DNA of 64,000 bases, taken from the NCBI GenBank assembly GCA_028023455.1, contig JAQFVV010000232.1:744001-808000 (forward strand). The letters are read 5' to 3'. Shown here in pieces: positions 1 through 12,844 of the stretch; position 1 is the stretch's first letter, and each line of letters begins with the position of its first letter. The translations under genes and the position numbers were made by a program. The notes beneath the pieces are model-generated. The model saw nothing but the letters and a program-made list of their open reading frames with translations, made no database searches and had not been told where the DNA came from. This DNA is from Epiperipatus broadwayi. Taxonomy: Eukaryota > Onychophora > Udeonychophora > Euonychophora > Peripatidae.

Positions 1-2298
1 TTTGCATATAGCTTATTTCTAGCTATAGAGTTGAAAATAATGTAATGTAAAAGATGTGGCAAAACTACTGATTCCACAGCATGAGTACCAAGGCATAGGC
101 CAGAATCGGGATTTGATTCTTTGCTTGCATACAATCCCATGTAGTATACATAATTATTGTCACTATCACTACACACACCACTTGAAACCGCTTTATTGGT
201 TTTAAGAGTTTATATTTTCATATAGTACTATGCCCAGTAAATTTTGTGATTGCTTTATCAACTGTAATCTTTTTGTACATCTGATAATCAGTCTTAAAAT
301 TTACATTGCACTGCTCTATAATACCTTAATTTGATATATAAAAATCATTACTTGTTATGCAAACACAGACGTGCAAATACAAACACCCGAATACAAATAT
401 AAACTTACTAATAAATTATTAAATCTTTTGAAAATCATTTCTATAAAATAAGGTCTCAAACTTGGATCAGACCTCCAAAATTACATTACATAAACCACTA
501 CTTTATATTTGAATAAAAGTAAAATTTTTATACTACACACACTAATGCACACACATTAATAAATTATAATTTACCAAATAAAAAAATTTTAAATAATACT
601 ATGCAAATAATAGAAAAATTAAAAATACTATGAAAATAATAAATAAAAAAAACTCAATATTTACGCTATTATGTTTTTATCGAGATGAAGGCATTGAATC
701 ATCAAGACAACTTTAATCTATTTTACTACACAGTCTTGCCGATAGGAAAATTGTACCTTTGTCTTCGTGCAATCTAGTAAATTATAAAGAAAAGAAAAAA
801 ATAAACCTATTTATAAAAAATGCGATTTTAACATACGATACGCCATTTAAAAGAAATTCAAAGAGAGAATGCTGGGATTTCTGTAAATGTCATGCTTATG
901 GTATTCCCACAATTTTTAAAGGAAAACAAAATTTCAGTGATTCGGCTGCTTAGCGGCTCGAACGCTACCATCACTGAAGATGTTAAGTCATGATTTCTCC
1001 TCTTTTTTTTTTTAAAGGCAAGGTTAATGAGTGATTTCCAAACATTGTTAATTATCAAACTAGGTTAACTTATGGGATTATTTGCCTTTGTATTATGAGG
1101 AGCTTTTATTTTTTTCCTCGGTCCAATATTCTTATCTTTTCGCTGGAAAACCTGTTCACTGGTATATGTATGGTCTGCTAATTTAGAATCATCTGTCTTT
1201 AATTATTACATTATTCTCTTATAATCGTTTTTCATTGGTCCAACTAATTGCACTGATATATGTCCTCTTACATTCACATTGTTTAGGTGCAGTTTTTATA
1301 GAGGTTAGTATTTCTCATAATGTACTATGGCATTGTAAAGCTATACTGATTGCAAATATATTTAATAGCTTGTTTGCTATTCCCAGAATGTATGGATACA
1401 TTCTTGTTAAATGCTTTTATTTAACATAAGCTTTTTTTTTTTTTATTAGGATAAATATTGTAATTGATTTTTGGCATATTTCTACCAAATGGATTTCCTT
1501 CTAGTTTTGTATGTGTTAAAAATCAATTACAATGCAATATGACAATAACATACTTGTTTGTTATTGGCCGATGGAATTTCAAACGTGTTAATTTTGAGTC
1601 AGTAACTTTTCAGCAATGCGCATGAGACTGCAGTATCTTTTTTATTTTTAAAAAAAGCTTCAATTAAAAAGGGTTTACAATAAATTCAAATAAAAATAAA
1701 AACAAATCTTAATTTCTTGTGATTGTAAAAGTTTTTTTTATACAAAAAAACTTCATAAACAAAATATATTGAAATCGATTTTTAATGGCTGAGAATTTCC
1801 TTTTAAATAATATGCACACTGTGACATTGTTCTTATTTTTCATTTTAATTCAAATTGAAATAATTGCAAAGGAAATCCAATACTTTATAAAAAGTTTAAA
1901 ATATGTAAAAAAAAAACATTTATAATTAATGCTTTTATATACAGAGATTGCACTATGGTTTTTATTCTTTGTTGTAATTAAAATTGGAAATATTAGGATA
2001 TGCCAATACTATATATATAAAATATTTTATAATTAACACTTATTTACAGGGCACTAAAAAGCAAAATATAATTGCTATCTTCAATCACAATTGCAGTATT
2101 TATATTTAATATGAAATAAAAATGGAAGATATACAGAATTAATTCAATCACTAATTTTTATAACTAGTGAGTGAATTAATTTCTGGATACCATATTTTAA
2201 TTCAAGTCAAAAAAACGTGTGGTTGAATAAAACTTTTTTTTTTTTCTTTTTCAGGCACAGTAAATAAAAATGTTTATTATAAAGTATTTTTTATATAT
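1..2298. other. A+T-rich non-coding stretch
   Basis: I see no exon, transposon protein or clear repeat unit here. The short open frames present are low-complexity A/T reading frames. A 9-bp inverted repeat (TTCAGTGAT / ATCACTGAA) lies around 933-981 but is too short to call an element. Confidence 0.5.
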
Positions 2299-3812
2299 AC
2301 ATCTGGGTATTTTTATGTGGTATATAGGTTCCGCAAAAAATCCATATAAAAGAAATCGCACAAAAATAGACTTACATTGAAAAATGTGGGATACGTTCCA
2401 TAATTTTAAAAAATCGCATAAAAGCAAAGGAACAAGGTAAAATTACTTTAAAATTTGCATAAAAAAAATATGGAAATAAAGTATGAGTAGTAAAAAATTT
2501 CAAAATATTTGAAAAAAATTGATACAAGACAAACTTTTTTTATTAACTATTTAATTTTATTCAAAATAATATGTCTTTATGTGTAATTTATTTTACATTT
2601 TTTCATACATATTTTAATCATTTTTGTTATTTGACAATATGCGGGCATGTTTGTGAACTGATAAGAAATCAGTTTTGTCACAAGAGAAAATGCAGTTAGC
2701 GCCAACTTCAATCTCATTCTCTGTTTAATGAGGTGCATCAACTCAAAATTTTCGTTCATGGCTTCAAGTTGCTCTAAAACCATCAATTTTTGTGCTATTG
2801 TAGCGAATTTACTTTTTTTAAAGCTTAAAATGTGCAGTAAGGCGCTGTTTTTTTGTTGCTCATTTTGAACCAAAGGCAGCGTTTGACAATAATTTTGATA
2901 GGTCCAAGTTCTTTGTTTTGATATTCAAAGTGAAAATATATATTTTGGAGTATTTTTTTTTTTTTGGTATTTTTTTATATATTATAAATTATTTTGATAA
3001 AATATGCTGAAAGTATAATTATTTATAGAAAAATAGTGAAGATTTTAGCAAAAATTCTTTATTTTTATATGAATGTAAATTGAAAAAGAAATCAACGACG
3101 TACACAGCATTTTCTAATAGGTTACAAACTTTTTTTTTAGATTCTCCGCTATAGAATATTTTTATAATTATAAATAGAAATTTATTTTTGAAAAAACTTT
3201 CGTTCACTTTCATAATCTGACAAATTATTAATTTGCTTTTTACAAACAAATCTAATATTAAAAGACGAATATATTTTTACTGCTGATTCTGTAGTTGAAC
3301 CAATCAAAAGTTTAAAACTTTAATTCACTCGGCAAATACAAAATTTTTTAGTCTAAAAGATGATGGTTTTCTGTCGACAATGTAATCATCGGTGATTAAG
3401 CTTTGAGACATGATTTTACTAATAGTTTATGAAGCTCTCGATATTCCGATATACAACTATTTAGTTCTCGTTGAAATTTAAGAGCTCATTAACAAGAAAA
3501 TGATTGTTTAATTGATTAAAAAGTTGAAGACTATTTGGAATCACTTTTGCTGTGAAATGAACAGGTTCCATTCTTAATCGTTATCTTTTTCTAAATCTTC
3601 TACGGTATCAAAATTTATTGCCAAACCTTTTTCCAACAGGCATTTAAAGTATGTAAAATATAATGTGTGTATATAAAATGGGGAAATCTCGATTTTAAGT
3701 GAAATATGAACTTTTTTATCGCATAAAAGAAAACCACATAAAAAGATATTAAGAAGAAACATGAGTCGCACAATTTCAAAATTGCATTAAAAACCGCAGG
3801 AGACCCGGGTGT
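2299..3812 (-). mobile_element. Tigger/pogo-like DNA transposon remnant, copy 1
   Basis: The ends are short inverted repeats (ACATCTGGGT on the left; ACCCGGGTGT on the right). Subterminal DNA carries repeated CGCATAAAA-type words and GGATACGTTCC, a layout I associate with Tigger (pogo clade, Tc1/mariner superfamily, TA target). Read on the - strand, 3574-3700 contains GLAINFDTVEDLEKDND, which is shared in degenerate form with the second copy at 53682-54555. I take it as a transposase remnant, but no DDE catalytic motif is visible. Another - strand frame at 2577-2873 (98 codons) lies inside and is not recognised. The two copies are in opposite orientation. Family assignment rests on end structure and is moderate. 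Confidence 0.55.
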
Positions 3813-4278
3813 ATTTTTTTTTTTTCTATTGTAAGATTTTCTTAACTGATGAAACCATTCATCAAAATTCTCCTAACTCAGAATTCCAAGATGACATCTT
3901 TAATTTTATAAAAAAAATTTTAAGTAGTATAATTTATAATATATTTTTATTTTATTACAAGAAATATAGATACATTGTTAGAAAGAGCAAATATGAAAAA
4001 ATGTATAAAGCTGATAAAATAATCATTACCTCAAAAAAAATTAAGAAAAAAGATGTTTAACACCTTTAAACGTCTTTATTTTTTCATTAGTTCACAAATT
4101 CTAAATTTTGAAAATTAAATGTTAAAATGACAATTTCATAGCTTCATCACATTTGTTATAAATTGCTGAAAAAAATGATACATAATATGTCATACCTGAG
4201 GTAATTTTTCAGTGAAAAAATTACAAAAGCAATGCGATTGGTAACTTCCATTTTTACTAGTTGACCCAGATCCTGTAC

Positions 4279-4393
4279 TTCCATATCAGGATATCTGCTA
4301 GAAATGTTTGGTTGTCTTTCCATGTAGGGTATATGTTAGAAATTTATTTGGTTGCCTTCCATGTAGGGTATATGTTCGAAATATGTTTGGTTT
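4279..4393. repeat. Three-copy ~39-bp minisatellite
   Basis: Units at about 4279-4316, 4317-4356 and 4357-4393 share CCATGTAGGGTATATGTT and TTTGGTTG. Units 2 and 3 are closer to each other than to unit 1. The 75-codon open frame across it is a by-product of the repeat. Confidence 0.75.
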
Positions 4394-4430
4394 TTAGTGG
4401 GGGAAAAATAACTAATAGTTTGCAAGATAT

Positions 4431-4732
4431 TTATGCAAAGAGAACTTTAGTAAATTGTAATGTAATATATTATGTTATTATATATTAATTATTATATTAG
4501 TAAAACAATGGTGTGTGACCTAAAATGTGTATTCTTTTCAAATAAAATGTACTCAAATAAATATCAAACACTAAGAACAGCTTATGAGATATTATGCAAA
4601 GAGAACTTTAGTAAATTGTAATATATTTAAAAATATAATTAATTATTATATTATTGAGGAATGGGTGCCACCTAAAATATGTATTCTTTTCAAATAAATA
4701 AAGTATACTCAAAAAATAAATATCAAACAAAA
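4431..4732. repeat. Two-copy tandem duplication, ~160-bp period
   Basis: Copies at about 4431-4571 and 4592-4732 both start ATGCAAAGAGAACTTTAG and continue through ACCTAAAATATGTATTC-like and AAATATCAAAC words. They differ by substitutions and small A/T indels. Confidence 0.75.
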
Positions 4733-5840
4733 ATTTCTCTAAGATAAAATGAATAAAAACTAAGTAAAATTAATAAACATCAAAATAAACAAATTTATTA
4801 TGAGCACTGATTATGTATATGTGTGGGTGTGGGAGATGATGTATGAGAGTGAATGGCTGAGGGTATGTGATCGAGTCTGGATGTGTATGTTTTTATATTA
4901 TGGAAATGTAAATTGTCTAAAATTCTATAGCATATTTATTGTTTTCTATATATATTTAATTATATAAAAAAATAAATAATAAAACTAATTCAATACTCTC
5001 AGTATCCTGGCTAAATGTTATATTCTGTTGAAAATTTGAATCCAGTCATGAAGGCATCAGATGTGGTTACCACGGCTGTGCTTGCAGACAAAAAATAACT
5101 CCTTTTTTTTTGACATTGCAGCTTCCAAATCTCTGAACTGCCACGAAAATGAGCTTTTAGAAAAAGAAGGCTTACATGCACACACAGCCAATTTCATATC
5201 AATATAAAGCGGTAAGAGAATGCAATTCAACTGTAAAAAAGCTTTACGGTTAGTAAATCTAAAAAAAAACTATTCAGAATTGTATTTTAGAAAAAAAAAT
5301 TGTAAAAAATCCAAATTACATCTTAGAAAAAAAATACCTCATTTCAATCGTAATAAAATGGCAGATCGAATGGTCTAAAACCCATATGTGTACCATTTAC
5401 CAATTTTATGCAAACTCAATTGAAACTCTAAACTTCTGAACAGGGGCTACTGAGAGCGCTTTTGACTTAATGAGTTAAAGACATACGTTTTTTAATCATT
5501 GGTTTCTGAACAAACTTTTGTTATAATTCATAGTAATGGGATAACTTCAAATGTTCTGTTTTTATCTTTATTGGATATGCATGTGTAGGTTTCTGTAAAC
5601 TAATTTTGATGTTGCTGTGATGATTCTTATGGGAATTTCAAGGAGTGCCAGTTTTTGTTCTTGATGTAATTCTGTTATGAATTAACTTTAAGAGGATAGG
5701 TTATGTCAGATTGCTTATACTAATCCTTCACCATTTTCAAACTGGAAATTCTAATAAACAAATGGTCAAGAGATATATTGACGAAACTAGCTGATCACTA
5801 AACATCACATGATTACTATCTCTTATACTAACACATAATT
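4733..5840. other. Non-coding stretch
   Basis: No coding similarity or long repeat was recognised. A purine/GT-rich patch around 4815-4900 is simple sequence. Confidence 0.4.
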
Positions 5841-6061
5841 GTTATTAAACAAGGCAAAACTCTCCATACAGTAGTAGTAGGTGCAGTGCTCTCAGATCCA
5901 AGGTTCCTCACTGATGAAGGCTACAAGCCAGAAACTAGTCTGGGAATATTGGATGAGTAGGCACTAGATAGGGATTTTATGCACAAGCCTTCTGGCATCC
6001 ATTGATTACTCTGGTTGGCACAGGGTGGCACTACTATATGGAGAGTTTTGCCTTGTTTAAA
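5841..6061 (+). mobile_element. MITE with ~28-bp terminal inverted repeats
   Basis: The left end AAACAAGGCAAAACTCTCCA and right end TGGAGAGTTTTGCCTTGTTT are inverted complements. The ~220-bp interior carries the words AGTTTCTGGCTTG (inverse) and CTTCTGGCATCCATTGATTA, which recur in the palindrome at 7354-8436. This defines one non-autonomous DNA transposon family with at least three insertions in the first 8.5 kb. No coding capacity is seen. Confidence 0.75.
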
Positions 6062-7512
6062 CTAGCTGATCCTTTGATAAACAATTAAAAGAGCACAAAG
6101 TAATGATTAAAGAAGAAGAATATTTTTAAAATAACAGCTCATACATATATCAATGAATATATGTTTGGGAAATGACAATATTGTACAGCGAGGAAAATGT
6201 GAAAAGAATAAAATTTAATCTAATTACATGGTGATGGCAAATAATTATATAAGTCAACCAAATGGGATATTTCATGTTTGGAAACCATTCATTAACCTTG
6301 ATCTTAAGAAGAAATCAAGAGGACTCTTGCAGACAACTGTTTTCAAATATTTATTGATTTTTGTGTCTTGACAGCTTAGCCTAGTTGTTCAAAGCATCAT
6401 CTTAAAATCAATATTCATGAATCTAGATGTCCCAGTTTTGATTGCCAAATTAGTATTATCATTGGTCAGGCCAACAACTCTAGAATGGAATAATACCATT
6501 CAAAGCATCATATATCGTCTGCATATTATTAGTATAGTTGAATCTACAATAGAGCTGCGAACTACGTTATATCTACCATCTTTTCCCGAAAATAAGACCT
6601 GGTGTGATTTTTCATGATATTTGTAATATAAGCCCTACACCAACAGTAAGCCCTAATTAAGATTGTCATCTACATAGACAGTCCATAGACATATTGGACT
6701 GTAAAGTAATGAATGTATAAATAAACATTATTGACATTAATACTTTAAACAAATAGTAATATAAATTATATGGTTTTATGTCTTCCCGTTGACAATTTTC
6801 AACAAACAATTCTATCGGTATAGGGAAACAATTTATCTATGACAGATTAATATATGGGACCATTTATAATTTCATTTATATAATTTTAGGTCATTTATTT
6901 ATATTTAATACTTAGATTTAAAATGTTTAATTTAGTTTTAGAGCTTCATAATGGTAGCATTTAAATTTTCAAGATAAAAGAAAAATTAATTTGATTTAAA
7001 CATTTGTTTTCATCCCAAAAGATTTTATTGAGATAATGAAAGTGATTTTAATAATCAAAGTTTAGCTTAAGTTAAATCATCAATCTTTTTCCTAAAGAAA
7101 AGTTTTTAAAAAGAATACCCAAGCAGGGCTATTACAAATAATTTGGAAAGTTTACAATGTGCACACTTAATAATGGAGTGACATAGTTGTATCATATATG
7201 AATTGTCATAATTCATTATGATGTATCTTATAATGAACATACTTAATGTGCACATAGGAAATTTAGAAACATTTTCTGAATTGTGTGGACAAACCATTCT
7301 TAACTCACTCCCGTCTCGCAAGTCTTCTTTAATGGTAATTTTAAATGGAATAATATTAAAACAGGCAAAACTCACTATACATATTGCCACACACTGCAGG
7401 CTAGAGTAATCAATGGATGCCAGAAGTATTGTGCTTAAAATCCTCAGCTAGTGCCTTCTCATCCAATATTCCCAGACTAGTTTCTGGCTTGTGGCCTTCA
7501 TCAGTGAGGAGT

Positions 7513-7658
7513 CTTGGATCTGAGAGCACTGCACCTAGATCTTAGGATTTAATGCAATCCTCCAGCAGCCACCTTTTATCTCCACTTGGATCTGAGAGCA
7601 CTGCACCTAGATCTTAGGATTTAATGCAACCCTCCAGCAGCCACCTTTTACCTCCACT
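7513..7658. repeat. 72-bp tandem duplication inside palindrome arm
   Basis: Copies at 7513-7584 and 7585-7658 both begin CTTGGATCTGAGAGCACTGC and are almost identical. The opposite arm has only one copy, so the duplication happened after the inverted arms were in place. Confidence 0.85.
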
Positions 7659-7860
7659 TAACTACAAAACTATGAGTCTTAAATTGAAAACACATTAATA
7701 TTTTCAATTCAAGCCCATCAGCTTTTATAGTCATATAGGTCTGAACTCAGTTCAGTATCTATATATTTTGGTGCCTTTGGTTCTTCAATAACCATAGCCA
7801 CCACTATCCTATTAGGTAGGATTGGTATTAAGCCAACAAACTTCACATGATCTCCATTTT

Positions 7861-8012
7861 CTTAAGCTTGCTTATAACTGTTATTAAAACAGGCAAAACT
7901 CACTACGTATTGCCACACACATTAAGCTAGAGTAATCAATGGATGCCAGAAGGCTTGTGCATAAAATACATATAGTGAGTTTTCCTGTTTTAATAACACT
8001 TATAAGTAAGCA
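7861..8012 (+). mobile_element. Short MITE copy at the palindrome centre
   Basis: Ends GCTTGCTTATAACTGTTATT and, inverted, GCTTACTTATAAGTGTTATT flank a ~70-bp core with ATCAATGGATGCCAGAAG. It has the same ends as the outer arms, so it is a self-nested insertion or an internally deleted copy. Confidence 0.6.
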
Positions 8013-8720
8013 TAATCATGTGATGTTTATTGGCTTAAGACCAATCCTGCCTAATAGGATAGTGGTGGCTATGGTTATTGAAGAACCAAAGACACCAAAA
8101 TGTATAGGTACTGAACTGAGTTCAGACTTACATGATTATATAAGCTGATGGGCTTGAATTGAAAATATTAAAGTGTTTTTGATTTAAGACTCATAGTTTT
8201 GTACTTAAGTGGAGATAAAAGGTGGCTGCTGTAGGGTTGCATTAGATCCTAAGATCTAGGGCTCTTCACTGACAAAGGCCACAAGCCAGAAACTAGGTTG
8301 GGGATATTGGATGAGTAGGCACTAGATGGGGATTTTATGCACAAGTCTTCTGGCATCCATTGATTGTTCTAGCTTACTGTATGTGGCAATACGTATAGTG
8401 AGTTTTGCCTGTTTTAATAACAGTTATAAGCAAGCAAAAGATATGGTGATCATGAGATGGAATAATATTCTGATTGCCAGATGAGTACAAAAAGAAAGCT
8501 ATTCTGGTGAATACAAAAAGGGAATTATACAGGCCTCCTTGGATAAGAATCTTGCCACTTTCTATAAAAAGTATTTGAATAAATGTAGATTTTTGTATAT
8601 GAAAAAGAAGTATTTGAATAATTTGTACATGAAAAAATAAGACAACTGCTGAGAATAAATTTTTCGGTATTTTTTTGGAGCAAAAATTAATATAAGACCC
8701 GATCTTATTTTTGGGTAAAC

Positions 8721-10267
8721 GTGCTATCTACAGGACTTACATTATATGTTATCCAAAGAATAGTGTAAATACCCCTCCCCGCTTAAAAAAATCCATTAAA
8801 ATTTGCAAATTTTATATTGGAGATTTTTTATTCTCTGAACACTGTACATGATTATGTATATTAATACAATTTATTCAGTTTATGTTAGAAGCATATGAAT
8901 TTATTTTTTTAGTATCCTTCCTGAATTTGATAATTATTTTTTAGAAGTTTTATAAATTTGAAACATAGTAAAGATAATACTGACTTGACTACATCAGTGT
9001 CCAACCCGCTAAATTTCTGAATAGACTAGCAACTCATATTTTTAATATTATTCCACAATTGATTTTTTTTTTTTTTTGTGCAATTAAATCTTTTTTACAT
9101 ATATTACAAAATTAATTTATACCTACTACATTATAAATATTTAAACCTGCTAATAATTAAAATAATATCTTAAAAAATAATATTTTAAAATTGTGAAAAT
9201 AAATAATTGAAAATCTTACCGATAACAAATCGAACATATCGTTATTGGCTTCACGATACCTATTCAAAAAGTTAGAAGAATGAAATATTAGATATTAGAA
9301 TTTTATGTTATTAAAAGATTATATATTTACAATTAGTTATCAAAAAGACAAAATTCTAAAAGTTAATAAATTATTAATTGTTATTAAAATATTACATAGT
9401 GTTTACAAAAATGATTTTCTTTTTAGCTTGTAATGGACTTTCCATAGCAATTTCTGGTTCTTGTAACATTTTATCTAAGAACTGTCTTTTTAAAAATAAA
9501 ATATTTTCAAAGACAAACCCTACCTAGTAACGTTTTTGATGATGTTTAGTCACAGAAGAAAAGAATCTAAAGCAAGAACCAATCACAAATCGGCACCTGT
9601 TTCTTAGCTTTGTCAGAACAATAGAATGTGCTGTTAATCACAGACAAGTACGTATACTGCTGATGGCTTTTGGAATTTTTTTAAAATTAATACATTAAAA
9701 ATGGATGCTTCATTGAAAGTTTCGCTGCAGCCTGTTACACACTGTAATTTAACATATACACCACTTTAAAATGCCATAAAAAAGTGTTCACAGTGCCATT
9801 GTGCTCCCTAGAATATCAAATATGATAGTGCTATCACAGCTATTATGTTTATTAAGAAAAAAGGTTACAAACAAAGAAAATTATCCCATTTATTTTAAAA
9901 ATAAAAATAGAGTAATTAGTTTTTTTTATTTTATTTTATTCTTTTTGCTTCAATGAATGCATGAGTGAACACAATAAAATATATGTAAATGTGTCTCCCT
10001 CAATTTATTATTATTTTTTAAATTTTTCTTTATACATATATACAATAGTATGTGCTATATGTATGTATGTGTAGTGTGCACTTGCAGCTCAATAAACAAT
10101 ATGCATTCTGTTCTAATCATGATATATCAATAAAAGGTGAGCTATTTTATGCTATATGTTGAGTTTGAGGGGGCTTGCATTATAATATAGTGTAGTTCGC
10201 GGCTCCTCTGTATTTGGAAAGTTTAAGTAGTTTGAATTTTTCTAGACATATGCAAATAATCTATTGT
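8721..10267. other. Non-coding stretch
   Basis: A/T-rich sequence with homopolymer T tracts (about 9060-9077, 9915-9950). I see nothing coding and no repeat partner in the window. Confidence 0.4.
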
Positions 10268-11410
10268 GCCATTAAGGTGTATCACCCCTTTGTACTCAAA
10301 ATATACATTATAAAAAAGTTTTTTTACTGACTGAAAATTCCTGATTAATGAAATAACTGATCAAGATTTTTACAGCCTTTTTGTTGTAGTTCAATTTCCA
10401 AACTGTTTGATCTACATCTTAGTATACAGAGAAAATGCATCTCGATAGCTATAAAATTAAGAATGAGAAATATCTTCGAAAAGAAAATGTAATATCTATT
10501 TAATGTCATTTTAAATTTCAAAATAATTGTAATTTAAAGTTATCACCTAAGATATTCACTTTATATATAACAAATAGATATTGTACATTTATGTGTATAA
10601 ATGTAACCATGTGTTTATGTGTGCCTGTAAATATTTTAAAAACATTTTAGCGTAAGAAATCATTTATTAAATTCCCTCCAACAATAAATTCCATGTGAAA
10701 ATTAAAACATATAGTATCATGAGGTGAGAGATATTATCTGGCAGCAAAACCCCTTGAGGAACGACTAGAATTCATTGAAAAGAAAAATTTCTCAGATGTT
10801 TTTCATGTAAAACATATATATAAACATTTCTACCTCCAAAGGAAATTTCATAAAGCAAAATTGTTATATAACAGCTAATGCTAAAAAATGTATTCATTTA
10901 AAATGAACATATATAAGAAAAGCTTAAAGATGAAGTTCTATGTCTATCTTCAATGTGAAGTGTAAATGTAAATCAAGATTTAATAACACCTGGAATACAT
11001 TAACTCATTGCTCAAAAAGAATTTCATTGCACTCATGAAATTTTCAAATAAACAGTCAAATCCAAGCCGCAGTTTATATCTGAGCACATAATTTTCTATC
11101 GAATGTTAAAACTCCGTATACAGAATGATGAAATTAACCTGTAAACAACAATAAGATCAGCCATAAACAAATGGGAAATAATTTATGTCAAAGGAATATT
11201 TAAACATCAAATAATAAGTGCTCCAATAATTAGTACTAAATTGATATACACAATGGGATTATATATACGTAATAAAATTTAAGTAAATTTATTTGATGTT
11301 CATGCTGGTTTTGATGCTTTAGGATTATCTTTTACTGCAGTAGAATATATATATTATTAACTTAAGAATATACATGACCATGAAAGCAATTAAATCTTTT
11401 TGAAGAAGCA
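10268..11410 (+). repeat. Dispersed 1.15 kb repeat, copy 1
   Basis: Collinear with 43753-44925 over the full length: both begin GCCATTAA, contain TCGATAGCTATAAAATTA and TTTCTACCTCCAAAGGAAAT, and end in AAATCTTTTTGAAGAAG. No inverted or TG...CA termini and no protein were recognised. Divergence by many small indels makes it old. It could be part of a longer retroelement or a non-autonomous element. Confidence 0.8.
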
Positions 11411-11659
11411 TTAACCAGTTATGGTCGAAATTTCTTCATTTTAGGCTAATTTGATAGGAAATTCAATGTTTAAAATTGTAGTTCTAAAAACATCTGCATA
11501 TAGCGTTATATTTTTTTCAAAAAATCAATTTTCTTTACTGCCTATTGGTACATAGGTATGTCTTTTTCTCTGATTGGATACCTACCAAATCTGGAAATGT
11601 CTTCTAGGCGTGTTTCTAAATGACAGATTCAGAAACGAATATGATGTACATGTTCGTAG

Positions 11660-12190
11660 TTGATTTTGATGTCAATAATTATATTTATTGTAATTTTTTA
11701 TGTTCACGTTGACTCTGAAAATTTTAAATATTACAAGAAAAATACATTTCGAGAAATAATCCGTAACAAAAAAAATTATCGCTACAGACAGTAATCAGGC
11801 ATTTCTAAACTAAAAATTCAGAATTGAAAATGAAATGTAGTACGCTTTCATATTTTGAAGTAAATAATTATATCTATCATGATTTTTCATTAATTTATAC
11901 AAATATAAAGCTTGATTCCAAAAATGTTAAATATTACAAGAAAAATAAGCGCGGACAAAATCATCTTTCTTCAAGTCAGGTGGTTCACGCTAACGATTGT
12001 AATTTGCACTGTAGGCGTCTAAAAAATAAATGACAAATAAAAATTAAAGGTTTTACGCGTTAGTAATTGATTTTGTAAATAATTACATCTATTGTAATTT
12101 TTTACATTCATAAATAAGATTTGATGTTACTTTATGGAAGTATAAAGTTTGATTTGGAAAATTTTAAATTTTACAAGAAAAATAAGCATG
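11660..12190 (+). repeat. Three diverged tandem copies, ~200-240 bp apart
   Basis: The word ATTACAAGAAAAAT or its variant ends units at about 11733, 11934 and 12172. Each is preceded by AATAATTATATCTAT-like and AAAGYTTGATTY-like words. The 69-codon frame at 11824-12033 lies in the middle unit and is not credible as a gene. Confidence 0.6.
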
Positions 12191-12844
12191 CTGGAAATAA
12201 AAAGAATTATTTGACAGCTGGAGAACTGAATAACGACACAATCATTGGTTGGAATATAATTCTTTTGTTTTACTGCTAGCTATTTTTTACACATTTTTCT
12301 TATATTTTTCTACAGTTATTAACATTATTTTTAATTTTTTGTTACATTTAACCAATTTGAATCTAAAATTATTCAATTTTTAGAAGCTGAATTAAAAAAA
12401 TTCTGTGTATTTTAGATTAATATTTTAACAATAGAAACCGGCTGGAAATGAAACGGACAAATCATATTGTTCTCAGATTTAAGTAGTGGGCCAATAGAAA
12501 ATTAGACAAAGATTAAAAAGTTAAAAGAATCAGTTGAAGGGTTAAATAATTAGATATTTCCATGTATTTATAGCTATTACCAAAGCCTGGAATTATAGGA
12601 TATTGCACTAAGGAAAGCTAATCAGTAAGGATTAATAAAACTACAGATAATAAAATCATCTAACAATTTACTAAGAAACTTTTGTTGATAACTTAGATCT
12701 TAAACCTTTCAGTTACCCAGGACAAAGTAAAATATACTGGTTCCTTTAAAATAGTCAAGCAAGCATAGATGATGTTTTTTATCACTTCATCATCCTGAAC
12801 TTCCAATACTTTATTTAGACATAATTAATTGTTAATATATATAT
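12191..12844. other. Non-coding stretch
   Basis: No gene, element end or repeat partner was recognised. Confidence 0.35.

Larger units (their letters stand above)
7354..8436. repeat. ~1.1 kb near-palindrome of a MITE family
   Basis: The left arm (about 7354-7860) and right arm (about 8012-8436) are inverted copies over several hundred bases: ATTAAAACAGGCAAAACTCA at the left end is mirrored at the right end, as are the GATTTAATGCAACC and AACTGAGTTCAGAC blocks. The centre (7861-8012) is a further short inverted element with the same terminal word. The 69-codon frame at 7939-8148 is mirrored in the other arm (FIGL-PILPNRIVVAMVIEEP on both), so it is repeat sequence, not a gene. Transcription would give a long hairpin RNA. 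Confidence 0.85.
6586..8720. mobile_element. Possible DNA element with CCCRAAAATAAGA ends
   Basis: The left border CCCGAAAATAAGACC (6585-6599) and the inverse complement of the right border (CCCAAAAATAAGATC, about 8700-8715) match, and both carry AATATAAG just inside. They could be the two termini of one ~2.1 kb element that later received the palindromic MITEs, or two separate insertions of the same family. No target-site duplication was confirmed. Confidence 0.35.

Noticed and set aside
7939-8148. 69-codon frame as a possible small gene
   Set aside because: Its sequence is repeated in the opposite palindrome arm and belongs to the MITE family; no known domain.
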